29,257 nt of DNA from an uncultured Austwickia sp. (GCA_934678955.1 CAKUSI010000011.1:1-29257); one strand, 5' to 3'. Positions 14,370 to 23,444 are shown, numbered from the stretch's first letter. Made by a program: numbers and translations. The notes: generated by a model not told the origin, from the letters alone.

Positions 14370-17285
14370 TCAGTCCAGCCGGTCGGCGGCGACCACGCCG
14401 CGCAGCACGGCGTCCACCGCGCGGCGGGCGCTCGTGCGAAGCCCGGGATCGGGGGCCACCTGGGCGATCTGGTCCAGCAGGTCGACCAGTTGCTTGCAGC
14501 GGCGCACGAAGTCGCCGGCCGCCAGGTCCGCGTCGCGGAGCACCGCCTCCAGGCTCTGGCCGCGGGCCCATCGGTGGATCAGCCACGCGATCCCCGCGTC
14601 GGGCTCGGCCGCGCTCGGCAGGTCGTGGGCGCCCTCCCGGTCGCGCAGGTCGTCCCAGGCACGCAGCATCTCCTCGTACGTGGCCGCGACGTCGGCCGGC
14701 ATCCTCGGGAACGCCTCGACCTCTTCCCGGCGCGGTTCGTGCACCAGGGTCGACACCACCGCCGCCAGACCCGGCGCGTCGAGTCGGCTCCACAGTCCCC
14801 GCCGCAGGCACTCCGCGACCAGCAGGTCCCGCTCGGAGTAGATCCGGCGGAGGCGCTGGCCGCTCTCGGTGATCCGTTGCCCCGACTCGTCGAGGTAACC
14901 CAGCTCGGCCAGCAGGTCGCAGAGCCGGTCGAACGTGCGCGCCACGGAACTGGTCCGGCCCGCCACGGTGCGTCGGAGCCCCTCGGTCTCCCGGTGCAGT
15001 CGCCACCACCGCTCCGCCCAGCGGGCGTGCTGCTCTCGGTCGGGGCAACGGTGGCACGGGTGGGCCCGCAGCGCCCGGCGCAGCTCGTCGATGCGCTCTT
15101 GCGTCGCGCTGGGCTCGGGCGCCTTCCCTCGGCGGCCCCCTCGAGGCCGGGTGCGTCCGTTCGGCGCGACCTCCTCGGGCGCGGGGGTGACCGGGCGGGC
15201 GTCGGGGTGGACGGACGAACGCATCCGCGAGGCGAGGTCGCGCCGGTCCTTGGCGGTGCGCGGGGAAAAAGTACGGGGGATCACCACGTGCCCGATCAGT
15301 GGCGGCGGCTCGGCCAGGTCGCCCGCCCCCACCCGGCGCGTCCGGGCGTCCTCCGTGAGCACGGAGACGACCGGGTCGCGGGTCTGGGTCGACGCTCCGG
15401 CCAGCACCACCGCGCGGGTGGGCTCGCGGCCGAGGACGAGACGCAGCACGTCACCGGGCCGGACGGCCTCGAGCGCGGCCCCTACCGCGGCGCGCCTCGA
15501 GGCGTTCCGGGCGCGGCTGGCGCCCTTCTCGGCGTCGGCGAGTTCGCGGCGCAGGGCCGCGTACGCCGTGAAGTCGCCGAGGTGGCAGGTCATCGACTCC
15601 GCGTAGCCCGCCAAGGCCTCCTCGTAGCGGTGGATGGTCCGCAGCTGCCCCGCGACCGAGCGGTCCGCCTGGAACTGGGCGAAGCTCGTCTCCAGCACCT
15701 GGCGGGCGCGGTCGCGGCCGAACTCGGCGACCAGGTTGGCCGCCATGTTGGGATTGGGGCGGAAGCTGCTGCGCAGCGGGTAGGTACGGGTCGAGGCGAG
15801 CCCGCCGACCACGGCCGGGTCCAGGTGCGCGTTCCACACCACGACCGCGTGCCCCTCGACGTCGATCCCCCGGCGCCCGGCGCGGCCGGTGAGCTGGGTG
15901 TATTCCGCCGGCGTGATGTCGGCGTGCGCGATGCCGTTGAACTTCACGAGCTTTTCCAGGACCACGCTGCGCGCTGGCATGTTGATGCCGAGCGCGAGGG
16001 TCTCGGTCGCGAACACGGCCCGGATGCGACCGGCGGTGAACAGCTCCTCCACGATCTCCCGGAAGGTGGGGAGCATCCCCGCGTGGTGGGCCGCGAAGCC
16101 CCGGGTGAGCCCCTCCACGAAGTCCCAGTAGCCCAGGACGCGCAGATCCTCGGTGGCCAGCCCCGCGACCCGGGTCTCGACCAGCTCGCGGATCTCCTCG
16201 GCCTCCTCGTCGTCGACCAACCGCGTGCCCCAGGCCAGCAGCTGGCTGACGGCCGCGTCACAGCCCGCCCGGCTGAAGATGAACGTGATCGCAGGGAGTA
16301 GGCCCGCCCGGTCCAGTCGGTCGATCACCTCGGCCCGGCTCGGCCGGCCCCCGCCGGCCCGCACGGTGACCTCGCGCGTCCCCATCGACGCCGGCAGTCC
16401 GCGCTCGGAGGTCTTGGTGCCCGTCCCTCTGCGGCGACGCCCGCCGTCGGACTCATACGAGGACGGGGCGCCGCGGGGCTTGCCGCGCCGCCCGCGGGGG
16501 GCGCCGGCGTCGAGCAGGCGACCCCTGCGGTCCGTGCCCCGCCGGAACGACTCGATGGCCTCCACGAGCTCCGGGTTGATCGCGGTGCGCGGCTCGGCCT
16601 CCTCCCCCGCAGCCTCCACGAACAAGTCGTAGAGGTGGCGCCCCACCATCATGTGCTGCCACAGCGGGACGGGGCGGCGCTCCTCGACGACCACGGCCGT
16701 CGCCCCGCGGACGGTGCCCAGCCAGGCGCCGAACTCCTCCGCGTTGCTGACCGTCGCCGACAGCGAGACCACGGCCACGTCGCGGGGCAGGTGGATGATG
16801 ACCTCCTCCCACACGGCGCCGCGGAACCGGTCGGCGAGGTAGTGCACCTCGTCCATCACGACGTATCCCAACCGGTCGAGGGAGTCGCTGCCGGTGTAGA
16901 GCATGTTGCGCAGCACCTCGGTCGTCATCACGACGACGTCGGCCTCACCGTTGATCGACGAGTCGCCCGTGAGGAGCCCGACACGCTCGGGGCCGTGCCG
17001 GCGCACCAGGTCGGCATACTTCTGGTTGGAGAGCGCCTTGATGGGGGTCGTATAGAAGGCTTTGAAGCTGCGCTCGAGGGCCAGGTGTACGGCGAATTCC
17101 CCCACGACGGTCTTGCCGGCCCCGGTGGGTGCCGCGACCAGGACGCCCTCGCCACGCTCCAGTGCCGCGCAGGCCCGCTCCTGAAAGTCGTCGAGCGGGA
17201 AATCGAGACCGGCCGCGAAGGCGGTCAGGTGTCGGCGAGCACCGCGGGCCCGCGAGGCGGCGTACCGTTGCGCGGGACTGGCCAT
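14370..17285 (-). CDS. helY: HelY-like DEAD/DEAH-box (Ski2/Mtr4-type) helicase
   Basis: A 971-residue superfamily 2 helicase. Motifs in order: Q-motif region LDFPLDDFQERA, Walker A AAPTGAGKT (51-59), motif Ia TTPIKALSNQKY, motif II DEVH (VMDEVHYLADRFRG), motif III SLSATVSN, and in the second RecA domain FATETLALGINMPARSVV and motif VI QLTGRAGRRGID. A basic insertion of about 100 residues rich in Arg/Gly separates the RecA domains, and a C-terminal helical domain with CHRCPDR follows. It is related to Mycobacterium HelY and eukaryotic Ski2/Mtr4, which unwind RNA for decay. It follows tatC by 14 bases, as in other actinobacteria. Confidence 0.93.
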   Translation of the reverse strand: MASPAQRYAASRARGARRHLTAFAAGLDFPLDDFQERACAALERGEGVLVAAPTGAGKTVVGEFAVHLALERSFKAFYTTPIKALSNQKYADLVRRHGPERVGLLTGDSSINGEADVVVMTTEVLRNMLYTGSDSLDRLGYVVMDEVHYLADRFRGAVWEEVIIHLPRDVAVVSLSATVSNAEEFGAWLGTVRGATAVVVEERRPVPLWQHMMVGRHLYDLFVEAAGEEAEPRTAINPELVEAIESFRRGTDRRGRLLDAGAPRGRRGKPRGAPSSYESDGGRRRRGTGTKTSERGLPASMGTREVTVRAGGGRPSRAEVIDRLDRAGLLPAITFIFSRAGCDAAVSQLLAWGTRLVDDEEAEEIRELVETRVAGLATEDLRVLGYWDFVEGLTRGFAAHHAGMLPTFREIVEELFTAGRIRAVFATETLALGINMPARSVVLEKLVKFNGIAHADITPAEYTQLTGRAGRRGIDVEGHAVVVWNAHLDPAVVGGLASTRTYPLRSSFRPNPNMAANLVAEFGRDRARQVLETSFAQFQADRSVAGQLRTIHRYEEALAGYAESMTCHLGDFTAYAALRRELADAEKGASRARNASRRAAVGAALEAVRPGDVLRLVLGREPTRAVVLAGASTQTRDPVVSVLTEDARTRRVGAGDLAEPPPLIGHVVIPRTFSPRTAKDRRDLASRMRSSVHPDARPVTPAPEEVAPNGRTRPRGGRRGKAPEPSATQERIDELRRALRAHPCHRCPDREQHARWAERWWRLHRETEGLRRTVAGRTSSVARTFDRLCDLLAELGYLDESGQRITESGQRLRRIYSERDLLVAECLRRGLWSRLDAPGLAAVVSTLVHEPRREEVEAFPRMPADVAATYEEMLRAWDDLRDREGAHDLPSAAEPDAGIAWLIHRWARGQSLEAVLRDADLAAGDFVRRCKQLVDLLDQIAQVAPDPGLRTSARRAVDAVLRGVVAADRLD

Positions 17286-17299
17286 GCCGACAGGCTACG

Positions 17300-18127
17300 T
17301 CAGGTGCCCTCCAACGGGCTGGCCTGGTCGTCGGCGAGCCCCTCGGCCCACTCGGGTCGATCCTTGGCGCGCCGCCGGTCGATCAGGGCGGCCACCCCCA
17401 CGGCACCGAAGTAGAGCAGGCACATCGGGACGGCCATCGCGATCATCGTCCACGCGTCCGGCGTCGGAGTCATCATGGCGGCGAAGACGAAGTTGAGGAT
17501 GACCGCGAAGCGCCACCCCTTCCACATGACCCGGGCCGGCAGTACGTGGGCCACGTTCAGCAGCACCAGCAGGACGGGGATCAGGAAGGCCGCGCCGAAG
17601 GCCAGGATGAACCGCGTGACGAACGCGATGTACTCCCCCGCCGGCACCAGGTTGTAGGTGCCCTCGGGCGTGAAGCCGACCAGCACGTGGATCGCCGTGG
17701 GCAACACGAAGTAGGCCAGCGCGCAGCCGGCGAAGAAGAGCAGGGTGCCGGCCACCAGGAAGACCAGCGCCAGCCGCTTTTCGCGCTTCGTGAGGCCGGG
17801 CACGATGAACGCCCAGATCTGCCACACCCACACGGGCGTCGCGAGGATCACCCCGAGCCACAGGGCGACCTGGAGCTGCAGGGCGAACGGGGTCGTCACC
17901 CCGGAGAAGTTGAGGTTGACCACGCCCCAGCCGCGCTCGGCCGCGAGCGTGGTCAACGGGTTGCTGAGCAGGCGGAGGAGGGCGGGGTATTGGATCCAGC
18001 CGATCACCGCGGTCGCGCAGATGGTGGCGACGCAGATCAGCAGACGGTTGCGCAGCTCGCGGAGGTGGTCCACCAGCGGCATACGCCCGTCGGGCGCACG
18101 CTTGCGCCGGCGTCGAAGTCGGGGCAT
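17300..18127 (-). CDS. tatC: Twin-arginine translocase subunit TatC
   Basis: A 275-residue polytopic protein with six predicted helices. The N-terminal signal-peptide-binding motif HLRELRNRL is at residues 21-29, and the conserved first periplasmic loop and FIVPGLTKREKRL segment before helix three are present. TatC recognises the twin-arginine signal peptide in the Tat complex that exports folded proteins. It lies 15 bases downstream of tatA and just upstream of helY. Confidence 0.97.
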   Translation of the reverse strand: MPRLRRRRKRAPDGRMPLVDHLRELRNRLLICVATICATAVIGWIQYPALLRLLSNPLTTLAAERGWGVVNLNFSGVTTPFALQLQVALWLGVILATPVWVWQIWAFIVPGLTKREKRLALVFLVAGTLLFFAGCALAYFVLPTAIHVLVGFTPEGTYNLVPAGEYIAFVTRFILAFGAAFLIPVLLVLLNVAHVLPARVMWKGWRFAVILNFVFAAMMTPTPDAWTMIAMAVPMCLLYFGAVGVAALIDRRRAKDRPEWAEGLADDQASPLEGT

Positions 18128-18142
18128 CGGTGACGGATCAGG

Positions 18143-18409
18143 CTAGCGAGGATCTCCCTGGCTCTTCTTCGGCGCCTGCGCGCCGGCCTGGTCCGGGAAC
18201 GCTTGGGGATCCAGCACGCGGCCGGACACGGCGTCGCTCCCGCCGTCGCGCCGCTCGGTCTTCATCTCGTCGACCTCGCTCTTGAAGATGCGCATGCTGC
18301 GCCCGAGCGAGCGGGCGGCGTCGGGCAGGCGCTTCCACCCGAAGATCACCACCACCAGGACGATGAGGACGACGAGGTGCCAGCCCTCGAACAAGCCTCG
18401 GATACCCAT
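18143..18409 (-). CDS. tatA: Sec-independent translocase protein TatA
   Basis: An 88-residue protein: a short N-terminus, one membrane helix at about residues 10-24 ([20 protein letters not shown]), the FGWKRLP hinge, an amphipathic helix ([16 protein letters not shown]) and a charged tail. TatA forms the pore-like assembly of the Tat system and is recruited by TatC, encoded immediately downstream. It follows pafBC by 69 bases and may be read from the same message or an own promoter. Confidence 0.95.
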   Translation of the reverse strand: MGIRGLFEGWHLVVLIVLVVVIFGWKRLPDAARSLGRSMRIFKSEVDEMKTERRDGGSDAVSGRVLDPQAFPDQAGAQAPKKSQGDPR

Positions 18410-18478
18410 CTGGTCTCTCCTTGGTCCGGTGGTCGTCGCGCTCGCGCCGGATGCGGCGCTTCCCAGGCACGAACGTCG

Positions 18479-20650
18479 TCAGTCTACGTGCGGCCGCTGG
18501 GAGTCGCCCGGGGCGCTCTCGTGCGCGGGCGAGGCCGCCGGGAAATGTTCATCCGGCGGCCAGGCCGAGTACGCATCCAAGGCCTCCTGCGCCCCTGCGG
18601 CGACCTGCTCGGCCAGCCACGCGGGCCGGCGCGCCACCGCGGATCCGCCCAACCGCCACAGCAGGCGGCGCAGCCAGGAGGTGTCGGCGGTCTGCAGGGT
18701 CAGCATCGGTGGCTCGAAACTCACGTGCGGGTAGTAGTCGGCCACCCAGCGCGCGGAGTCGCCGAGCTCGAGGGTGAGCGTCAGGTCGTCGGGCCGGGCC
18801 TGGAAGACCCCCTCGTCGAGGTTGCGCGGGCGGGCCTGCGGCGGTGGCTCCCCCGGGACGTCGAGCACCTCCACCCGTTCCATGCGGTCGAGCCGGAAGA
18901 GCCGGACGTCGGCCGAGCGGTGGCACCAACCCTCCAGGTACCAGCGTCCGTCCACGCTGGTCAGGCGCATCGGGTCCACGTCGCGCTCGGTGGCTTCGTC
19001 ACGAGAGGGCACCAGGTAGCGCAGGTGCACCCGACGTCGCCGGGCGAGCGCATCGCGCAGCGCGGCGAGTGTGGCCTCACGGGCGTCGGAGCCCATGTCC
19101 ACCTGGATTCGGCGGCGGGCCGCGTCGACGCTGGCCGCCGCATCCACCGAGGCCGCCGCCTCCAGCTTCGCCAGGGTCCGGTCGAGGGCGTCCCGCTCGG
19201 TGAGCCCGGGGATCGCGGCCAGGGTGCGCAGGCCGACCATGAGCGCCAGCGCCTCGTCGCGCCCGAGCCGCAGCGGCCGGGAGATCGCGTCGGCGTTGCC
19301 CAGGTAGATGCGCCCTTCCTCCCAGTCGGCCTCGATGAGGTCGTCGGGCATCCCGCCGGGGGTGCCGCACAGGAAGAGCAGCGCGAGGTCGGATTCCAGT
19401 TGGGCACGCGAGACCGCCAACTCGGCGGCGGCCTCCTCCACGTCGATCCCCTGCCGGTTGAGCAGCCAGGGCACCATCGTGAGCAACCGGGAGAGCCGCG
19501 CGGTCGCGGACTCCTGGGGGGGCCGGGCCCGCCGGGGTCGCCCGTCGCCCCGGCGACCGCCGGTCGCTCGCTTCGCGGTGGGGTCGAGCACAGGGGCCGT
19601 ACTCTCGTGCGCCGCGGATTCCGTACGAGGGTCTTGCGGCGCGCCGACCTGCCGGTGGGCCGCCGCGGCGCCGGCCAACCGCTCGATGACCGCGGTCCTC
19701 AAGTCCGCCGGGGCCATCGCGAGCACGTCGGCACCGTAGGAGGCCACCTCGTCCGCCAACCCGGCCACGTGGCGCAGCGGCAGGTCGAGGGGCTCCCAGC
19801 CGGGGGGTGCGGGGCGGCCGTCGCCGACCGCGCGATCGGGCGGCCGGGCCTGTCGTCGCAGCGCGTGACCGGCGCCGTCGCGCACCCAGAGTCGGGCGGT
19901 GCGGACCGGTTCCTCCGGGCTGCGGGCGGCGACCAGCCGGCGGGGTTCGTGGTCCTCGGGCACCTCATACGAGCCCGGGGCGCCGTCCGCGCGGACGGCC
20001 CCGTCGATCCGGTCGAGGCGGAACACGCGGGGTGCACCGCGGTCGGTGTCGAACCCGGTGAGGTACCACCGCCCCGTCCGGTTGACCAGGCCCCACGGCT
20101 GTACGTGGCGGGCGCGCACCTCGCCCGAGGCGGCCGTGCGGTAGGTGAACGTGATCGGCCTGCGGTCGATGACCGCGGCCGTCACCGCGTCGAACGAGGG
20201 CTCGCTCGTGCGCAGCCAGGTCTCGATCCCGATGAGCGAGGAGGAGTCGCGTTCCACCCCGTCCGCGGCGAGCTTGCGCAGTGCCTCCGCGGCGGGCCCG
20301 GCGAGCGAGGCGTGCGCCCACGCCCGGCTGGCCAGCCCGAGGACGGCCATCTCGTCGGGGGCGAAGGACACTTCCGGCAGGGCGTACTCGCGGCGGTCGA
20401 TTGTGTAGGCGGGTTCGTCCTCGAACAGGCTGTCGAGCTGGACGGTCAGCAGCGGGATTCCCAGCTCGCGCAGCTCGTCCTTGTCGCGCTCGAACATGCG
20501 CTCGAACGCCTCGTCGCTGGGGGTATCCGCGTAGGCGGCGACCGCCTGGCGGATCTGGGCGCGGGTCAACGGCCGTCGCGTGTAGAGGAGCGCGATGACG
20601 AGGTTGAGCAGCCGTTCGGTCTTCGCGGCGACCATCGGCTGGGGGTTCAT
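18479..20650 (-). CDS. pafBC: PafB-PafC natural fusion, WYL-domain DNA-damage transcription factor
   Basis: A 723-residue protein made of two similar halves. Each half has an N-terminal winged-helix part (TERLLNLVIALLYTRRPLTR at 10-29 and TARLSRLLTMVPWLLNRQGI near 395) followed by a WYL domain; the WYL-type stretches are QPWGLVNRTGRWYLTGFDTD and LTSVDGRWYLEGWCHRS, followed by FRLDRI and FRLDRM. A Pro/Arg/Ala-rich linker of about 60 residues joins the halves. PafB and PafC are usually two genes; fused forms occur in Arthrobacter relatives. PafBC activates the LexA-independent DNA-damage response, probably sensing single-stranded nucleic acid by the WYL domains. A short internal duplication (VDAAAS twice) lies in the second half. 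Confidence 0.93.
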   Translation of the reverse strand: MNPQPMVAAKTERLLNLVIALLYTRRPLTRAQIRQAVAAYADTPSDEAFERMFERDKDELRELGIPLLTVQLDSLFEDEPAYTIDRREYALPEVSFAPDEMAVLGLASRAWAHASLAGPAAEALRKLAADGVERDSSSLIGIETWLRTSEPSFDAVTAAVIDRRPITFTYRTAASGEVRARHVQPWGLVNRTGRWYLTGFDTDRGAPRVFRLDRIDGAVRADGAPGSYEVPEDHEPRRLVAARSPEEPVRTARLWVRDGAGHALRRQARPPDRAVGDGRPAPPGWEPLDLPLRHVAGLADEVASYGADVLAMAPADLRTAVIERLAGAAAAHRQVGAPQDPRTESAAHESTAPVLDPTAKRATGGRRGDGRPRRARPPQESATARLSRLLTMVPWLLNRQGIDVEEAAAELAVSRAQLESDLALLFLCGTPGGMPDDLIEADWEEGRIYLGNADAISRPLRLGRDEALALMVGLRTLAAIPGLTERDALDRTLAKLEAAASVDAAASVDAARRRIQVDMGSDAREATLAALRDALARRRRVHLRYLVPSRDEATERDVDPMRLTSVDGRWYLEGWCHRSADVRLFRLDRMERVEVLDVPGEPPPQARPRNLDEGVFQARPDDLTLTLELGDSARWVADYYPHVSFEPPMLTLQTADTSWLRRLLWRLGGSAVARRPAWLAEQVAAGAQEALDAYSAWPPDEHFPAASPAHESAPGDSQRPHVD

Positions 20651-20675
20651 GCTGGGACGGTACCCGCCGGAGCGG

Positions 20676-21650
20676 TCAGTAGGCGTCGAGGATGTCGATG
20701 ACGAAGATCAGGACGTCGTCGCCCTTGATCTGGCCGTTCGCGCCGCCCTGCTCGCCGTACCCGTCCGCGGGCTGCACCACCAGCAGCAGCCGGCTGCCCA
20801 CGGTCTGCCCCACCACGTGCTGGTCCCAGGCCTTGATGAGCTGGCCGACCCCGATGGGGAACTGCGCGTACCGCGCCGGCTGCTTGCCCGAGTAGTCGAA
20901 GGGGTTGGCCGGGTCGCGCCACGTCGCGCCGGTGTATGTGATCCGGACCGTTTGCCCCTGCGTCACCTTGGCGCCCGATCCGACGATCAGCGGCTGGGCG
21001 ACGGTCTCCTTCAGCGGAGTGGGGCTGGGCACGGTGATCTTCGCGGGCTGGGAGGTGTCCGAGGGCACCTCCACGGTGGGCAGGCCCGCCTTGGGCGGGA
21101 CGGCGGTGCCCTCGGCCTGGGTGAGCCGCTTGCGGGCGTCGCGGACGTCGATGACGAACAGGAGCGTGTCGTCCATGCTCATCCCCGCGGGCAGCGAGTT
21201 CTGGACGTACATCTGGTGGGCCGGCAGGGCGATCAGCGTGCGCACGCCCACCTTCTGGCCCGCGAAGGCCTGCTTGAACGTCTCCGGAGTCTGTTCGTCG
21301 CCGAGCGCGAGGGTGGAGCCGTGCTCGGTGAAGGAGGTCGCGAGCTGGCGGCCGTCGGTGCCCGCGTACATCGCGTGGGCAACGGTGAGCGAGGCGTCCG
21401 CGGGGATATCGGCTCCCGTGCCGGGCGTGATGATCCGGAACTGGCCGTCCTGGGTGCGGAACGGCTTGGTCGGCAGGGTCAGGGACGGCGCGCCGGAACC
21501 GCTCGCCGGTTCCACCGCCAGCGCGGCGAAGTCGCTGCTGACCGACATGGTGCCGGTGTTCGATCCGTCGTTCGCGCTGTCCGCGCAGCCGGCGAGCAGC
21601 ACGGCGGGGAGTACGACGAGACTGAGCAGACGAAGCCTTCGGGAGCGCAC
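20676..21650 (-). CDS. FKBP-type peptidyl-prolyl isomerase lipoprotein with two FKBP-like domains
   Basis: A 324-residue secreted lipoprotein: a basic N-terminus, hydrophobic segment and lipobox LLAGC with the lipid-bearing Cys22, then a Ser/Gly-rich linker. Residues ~65-170 form a divergent FKBP-like domain ending in DDTLLFVIDV; residues ~210-324 form a canonical FKBP domain (VRITYTGATW, the VGQLIKAWDQHVVGQTVGSR core, PADGYGEQG, DVLIFVIDILDAY). It would fold proteins on the outer face of the membrane. It starts with GTG, with AAAGG nine bases upstream. It is downstream of pafA and upstream of pafBC, a common place for FKBP genes in Micrococcales. Confidence 0.92.
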   Translation of the reverse strand: MRSRRLRLLSLVVLPAVLLAGCADSANDGSNTGTMSVSSDFAALAVEPASGSGAPSLTLPTKPFRTQDGQFRIITPGTGADIPADASLTVAHAMYAGTDGRQLATSFTEHGSTLALGDEQTPETFKQAFAGQKVGVRTLIALPAHQMYVQNSLPAGMSMDDTLLFVIDVRDARKRLTQAEGTAVPPKAGLPTVEVPSDTSQPAKITVPSPTPLKETVAQPLIVGSGAKVTQGQTVRITYTGATWRDPANPFDYSGKQPARYAQFPIGVGQLIKAWDQHVVGQTVGSRLLLVVQPADGYGEQGGANGQIKGDDVLIFVIDILDAY

Positions 21651-21703
21651 GAGGGACGACCTTTTCGAGTGAGGAGCGGTGACGGACAGGTGATGTCGCC
21701 GAC

Positions 21704-21709
21704 AGCCTA
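21704..21709 (-). promoter_or_regulatory. Possible -10 box of the FKBP - pafBC - tat operon
   Basis: TAGGCT on the minus strand, in the 97-base gap between pafA and the FKBP gene, matches a frequent actinobacterial -10 and is identical to the one before pup. No good -35 was seen. A start near 21697 would leave a leader of about 47 bases. Confidence 0.35.
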
Positions 21710-21747
21710 ACGGCCGAGTAGGTGCGCGTCGCCCACCCGTAGCCCGA

Positions 21748-23175
21748 TCAGCGCCGAGCGTCGAGCTGCGCGATGAGCTCCTCGACGCGTGGGTCGCTGG
21801 CGGCGAAGGGGTCGTCGAGCACCACGGTCGGCCCGAACTGGGAGGGGTCGACGCGCAGGTGCGTCCAGTCCGCCTGGTGGTCTCGACGACCGCGCCGCGC
21901 GGCCTCCAGGAAGCGGGACCGCAGGAGCGCGCGGGTCGTTGCCGGCGGGTCGGTCATCGCCCGCTCCACCTGCTCGGGCGTCGTCCATCGCCGCAGCGTC
22001 CCGGCCGCCTCCAGCCGGTAGGCGAGACCTCGCTGCGGGTCGATGTCGTGGTAGAGCAGGTCCAGGAAGGCCAGGCGGGGGTCGGCCGCATCGCGCTCCA
22101 GGTCCAGGCCGTGCCGCTGCGCGCCGCGGGCGAGGAGGGCGCGCTTGGCGATCCAGTCCACGTGGCCCGCCACCCGGTCGGGGGCGTCCTCCTCCAAGGC
22201 GGAGAGGATCTCGTCCCACAGCCCCAGCACGGTGTGATCCCAGTCGTTCGCCGGTCCGTGCGCCGCGAGGTGCGAGGCCGCGAGCGCGTGGCAGGCCCGC
22301 TGGGCCTCCAGGGGGGTCACGAAGCGACCGTCGGTCGTCTCGAAGGGCGTCCGGCCTGTGAGGTCGCGGTTGATGGCCCGGATCGCCAGCGCGGGGTTCG
22401 CCGGCGCGAGGGCGGCCGGGTGGTCGTCTCCGGGGGCCGTGGCCACGGCTGGCGCGTCGACGCCGGCCTCGAGCGCCCGCAGCATCAGGTCGGTCGCGCC
22501 CACCTTGAGCAGGGTCCCGGACTCGGCCATGTTCGAGTCGCCCACGATCACGTGGAGTCGGCGGAACCTCGTGGCGTCCGCGTGCGGCTCGTCCCGCGTG
22601 TTGATCATGGGTCGGCTGCGGGTGGTCGCGCTGGAGGCCACCTCCCACATCAGGTCCGCGCGTTGGCTCAGGCAGTAGCGCGCCGACCCGTCGGGCTCGC
22701 GCACCAGGCGCCCCGCCCCGCAGACCAACTGGCGGGTCACCAGGAAGGCGGCCAACCCCCCGGCCAGCACCCGCAGGTCGAGGCCGCGGTCCACCAGGTA
22801 GTTCTCGTGGCATCCGTAGGAGGCGCCGCCGGAGTCCACGTTGTTCTTCAGGAGGTAGACGTGGCCGCGGGTCCCGTCCCGGGCCATCCGGTCCTGGGCC
22901 TGGGCGACCAGCTGGTTCATCATCTGCGTGCCGGCGCGCTCCTGCGCGAGGAGGTCGGCGAGAGAATCACATTCGGCGGTCGCGTACTCCGGGTGGTTGC
23001 CCACGTCGAGGTAGAGCCGGCCGCCGTTGACCAGGAAGACGTTGCTGCTGTAGTGGGTGGAGACGAGGTCGTAGAAGAGGTGCCTGGCGACCTCGTCCGG
23101 GGTCAGGGTGCGCCGTCCGCCGTCGGTGCACTGCACTCCGTACTCGGTCTCCACGCCCATGATCCGGCGTTCCAC
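21748..23175 (-). CDS. pafA: Pup-protein ligase PafA
   Basis: A 475-residue carboxylate-amine ligase that joins the C-terminal glutamate of Pup to lysines of target proteins. It has the N-terminal ETEYG motif (9-13), the catalytic Asp57 in YLDVGNHPEYAT and later metal/ATP-site motifs such as RLHVIVGDSNMAE, INTRDEPHAD and LKNNVDSGG. The start is taken as GTG at 23175 because AAAGGGG lies six bases upstream and the protein then begins at the usual RRIMGVETEYG. It follows pup by 40 bases and is probably co-transcribed. No proteasome subunit genes lie between pup and pafA. It is paralogous to dop. Confidence 0.96.
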   Translation of the reverse strand: MERRIMGVETEYGVQCTDGGRRTLTPDEVARHLFYDLVSTHYSSNVFLVNGGRLYLDVGNHPEYATAECDSLADLLAQERAGTQMMNQLVAQAQDRMARDGTRGHVYLLKNNVDSGGASYGCHENYLVDRGLDLRVLAGGLAAFLVTRQLVCGAGRLVREPDGSARYCLSQRADLMWEVASSATTRSRPMINTRDEPHADATRFRRLHVIVGDSNMAESGTLLKVGATDLMLRALEAGVDAPAVATAPGDDHPAALAPANPALAIRAINRDLTGRTPFETTDGRFVTPLEAQRACHALAASHLAAHGPANDWDHTVLGLWDEILSALEEDAPDRVAGHVDWIAKRALLARGAQRHGLDLERDAADPRLAFLDLLYHDIDPQRGLAYRLEAAGTLRRWTTPEQVERAMTDPPATTRALLRSRFLEAARRGRRDHQADWTHLRVDPSQFGPTVVLDDPFAASDPRVEELIAQLDARR

Positions 23176-23215
23176 GCTCAGCCCCTTTTCGCCTACCGTG
23201 CGCCGGCCGGTTGCG

Positions 23216-23414
23216 TCACTGGCCGCCCTTCTGCACGAAGGAGCGGACGAACTCCTCCGCGTTCGATTCCAGCACCTCGTCGATGTCGCCGAGGACCGCG
23301 TCGATGCCCGCGTCCAGCTCGGCTTTCCTGGCCGCGGCCTGCGGCGCCGGCGGGGCCGGGTCGACGGGCTCCGGCGCGGGCGGGCTGGTGTCGGATCTGC
23401 TCCTGGTTGGCCAT
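23216..23414 (-). CDS. pup: Prokaryotic ubiquitin-like protein Pup, reading frame broken near the N-terminus
   Basis: The C-terminal part is unmistakable Pup: a helical acidic stretch GIDAVLGDIDEVLESNAEEF followed by VRSFVQKGGQ and a TGA stop; the terminal Gln would be deamidated to Glu by Dop. The expected start is an ATG at 23414 with GGAGGAG just upstream, giving the typical Pup opening MANQEQ, but the interval is 199 bases, so this ATG is +1 out of frame with the C-terminus. The Pup frame has no ATG, GTG or TTG near the right place. A +1 shift within about the first 12 codons (for example at CAGATCC or CAGCCCG) would give a normal protein of 65-66 residues. A sequence error, a true mutation and programmed shifting are all possible. 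The gene is directly upstream of pafA. Confidence 0.85.
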
Positions 23415-23444
23415 GGCTCCTCCTCGGCGGTCGGGCTCCGCGCA

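Noticed and set aside
18203..20701. 832-codon plus-strand frame opposite pafBC and tatA
   Set aside because: Spans two real minus-strand genes and their gap, with no recognisable domain.
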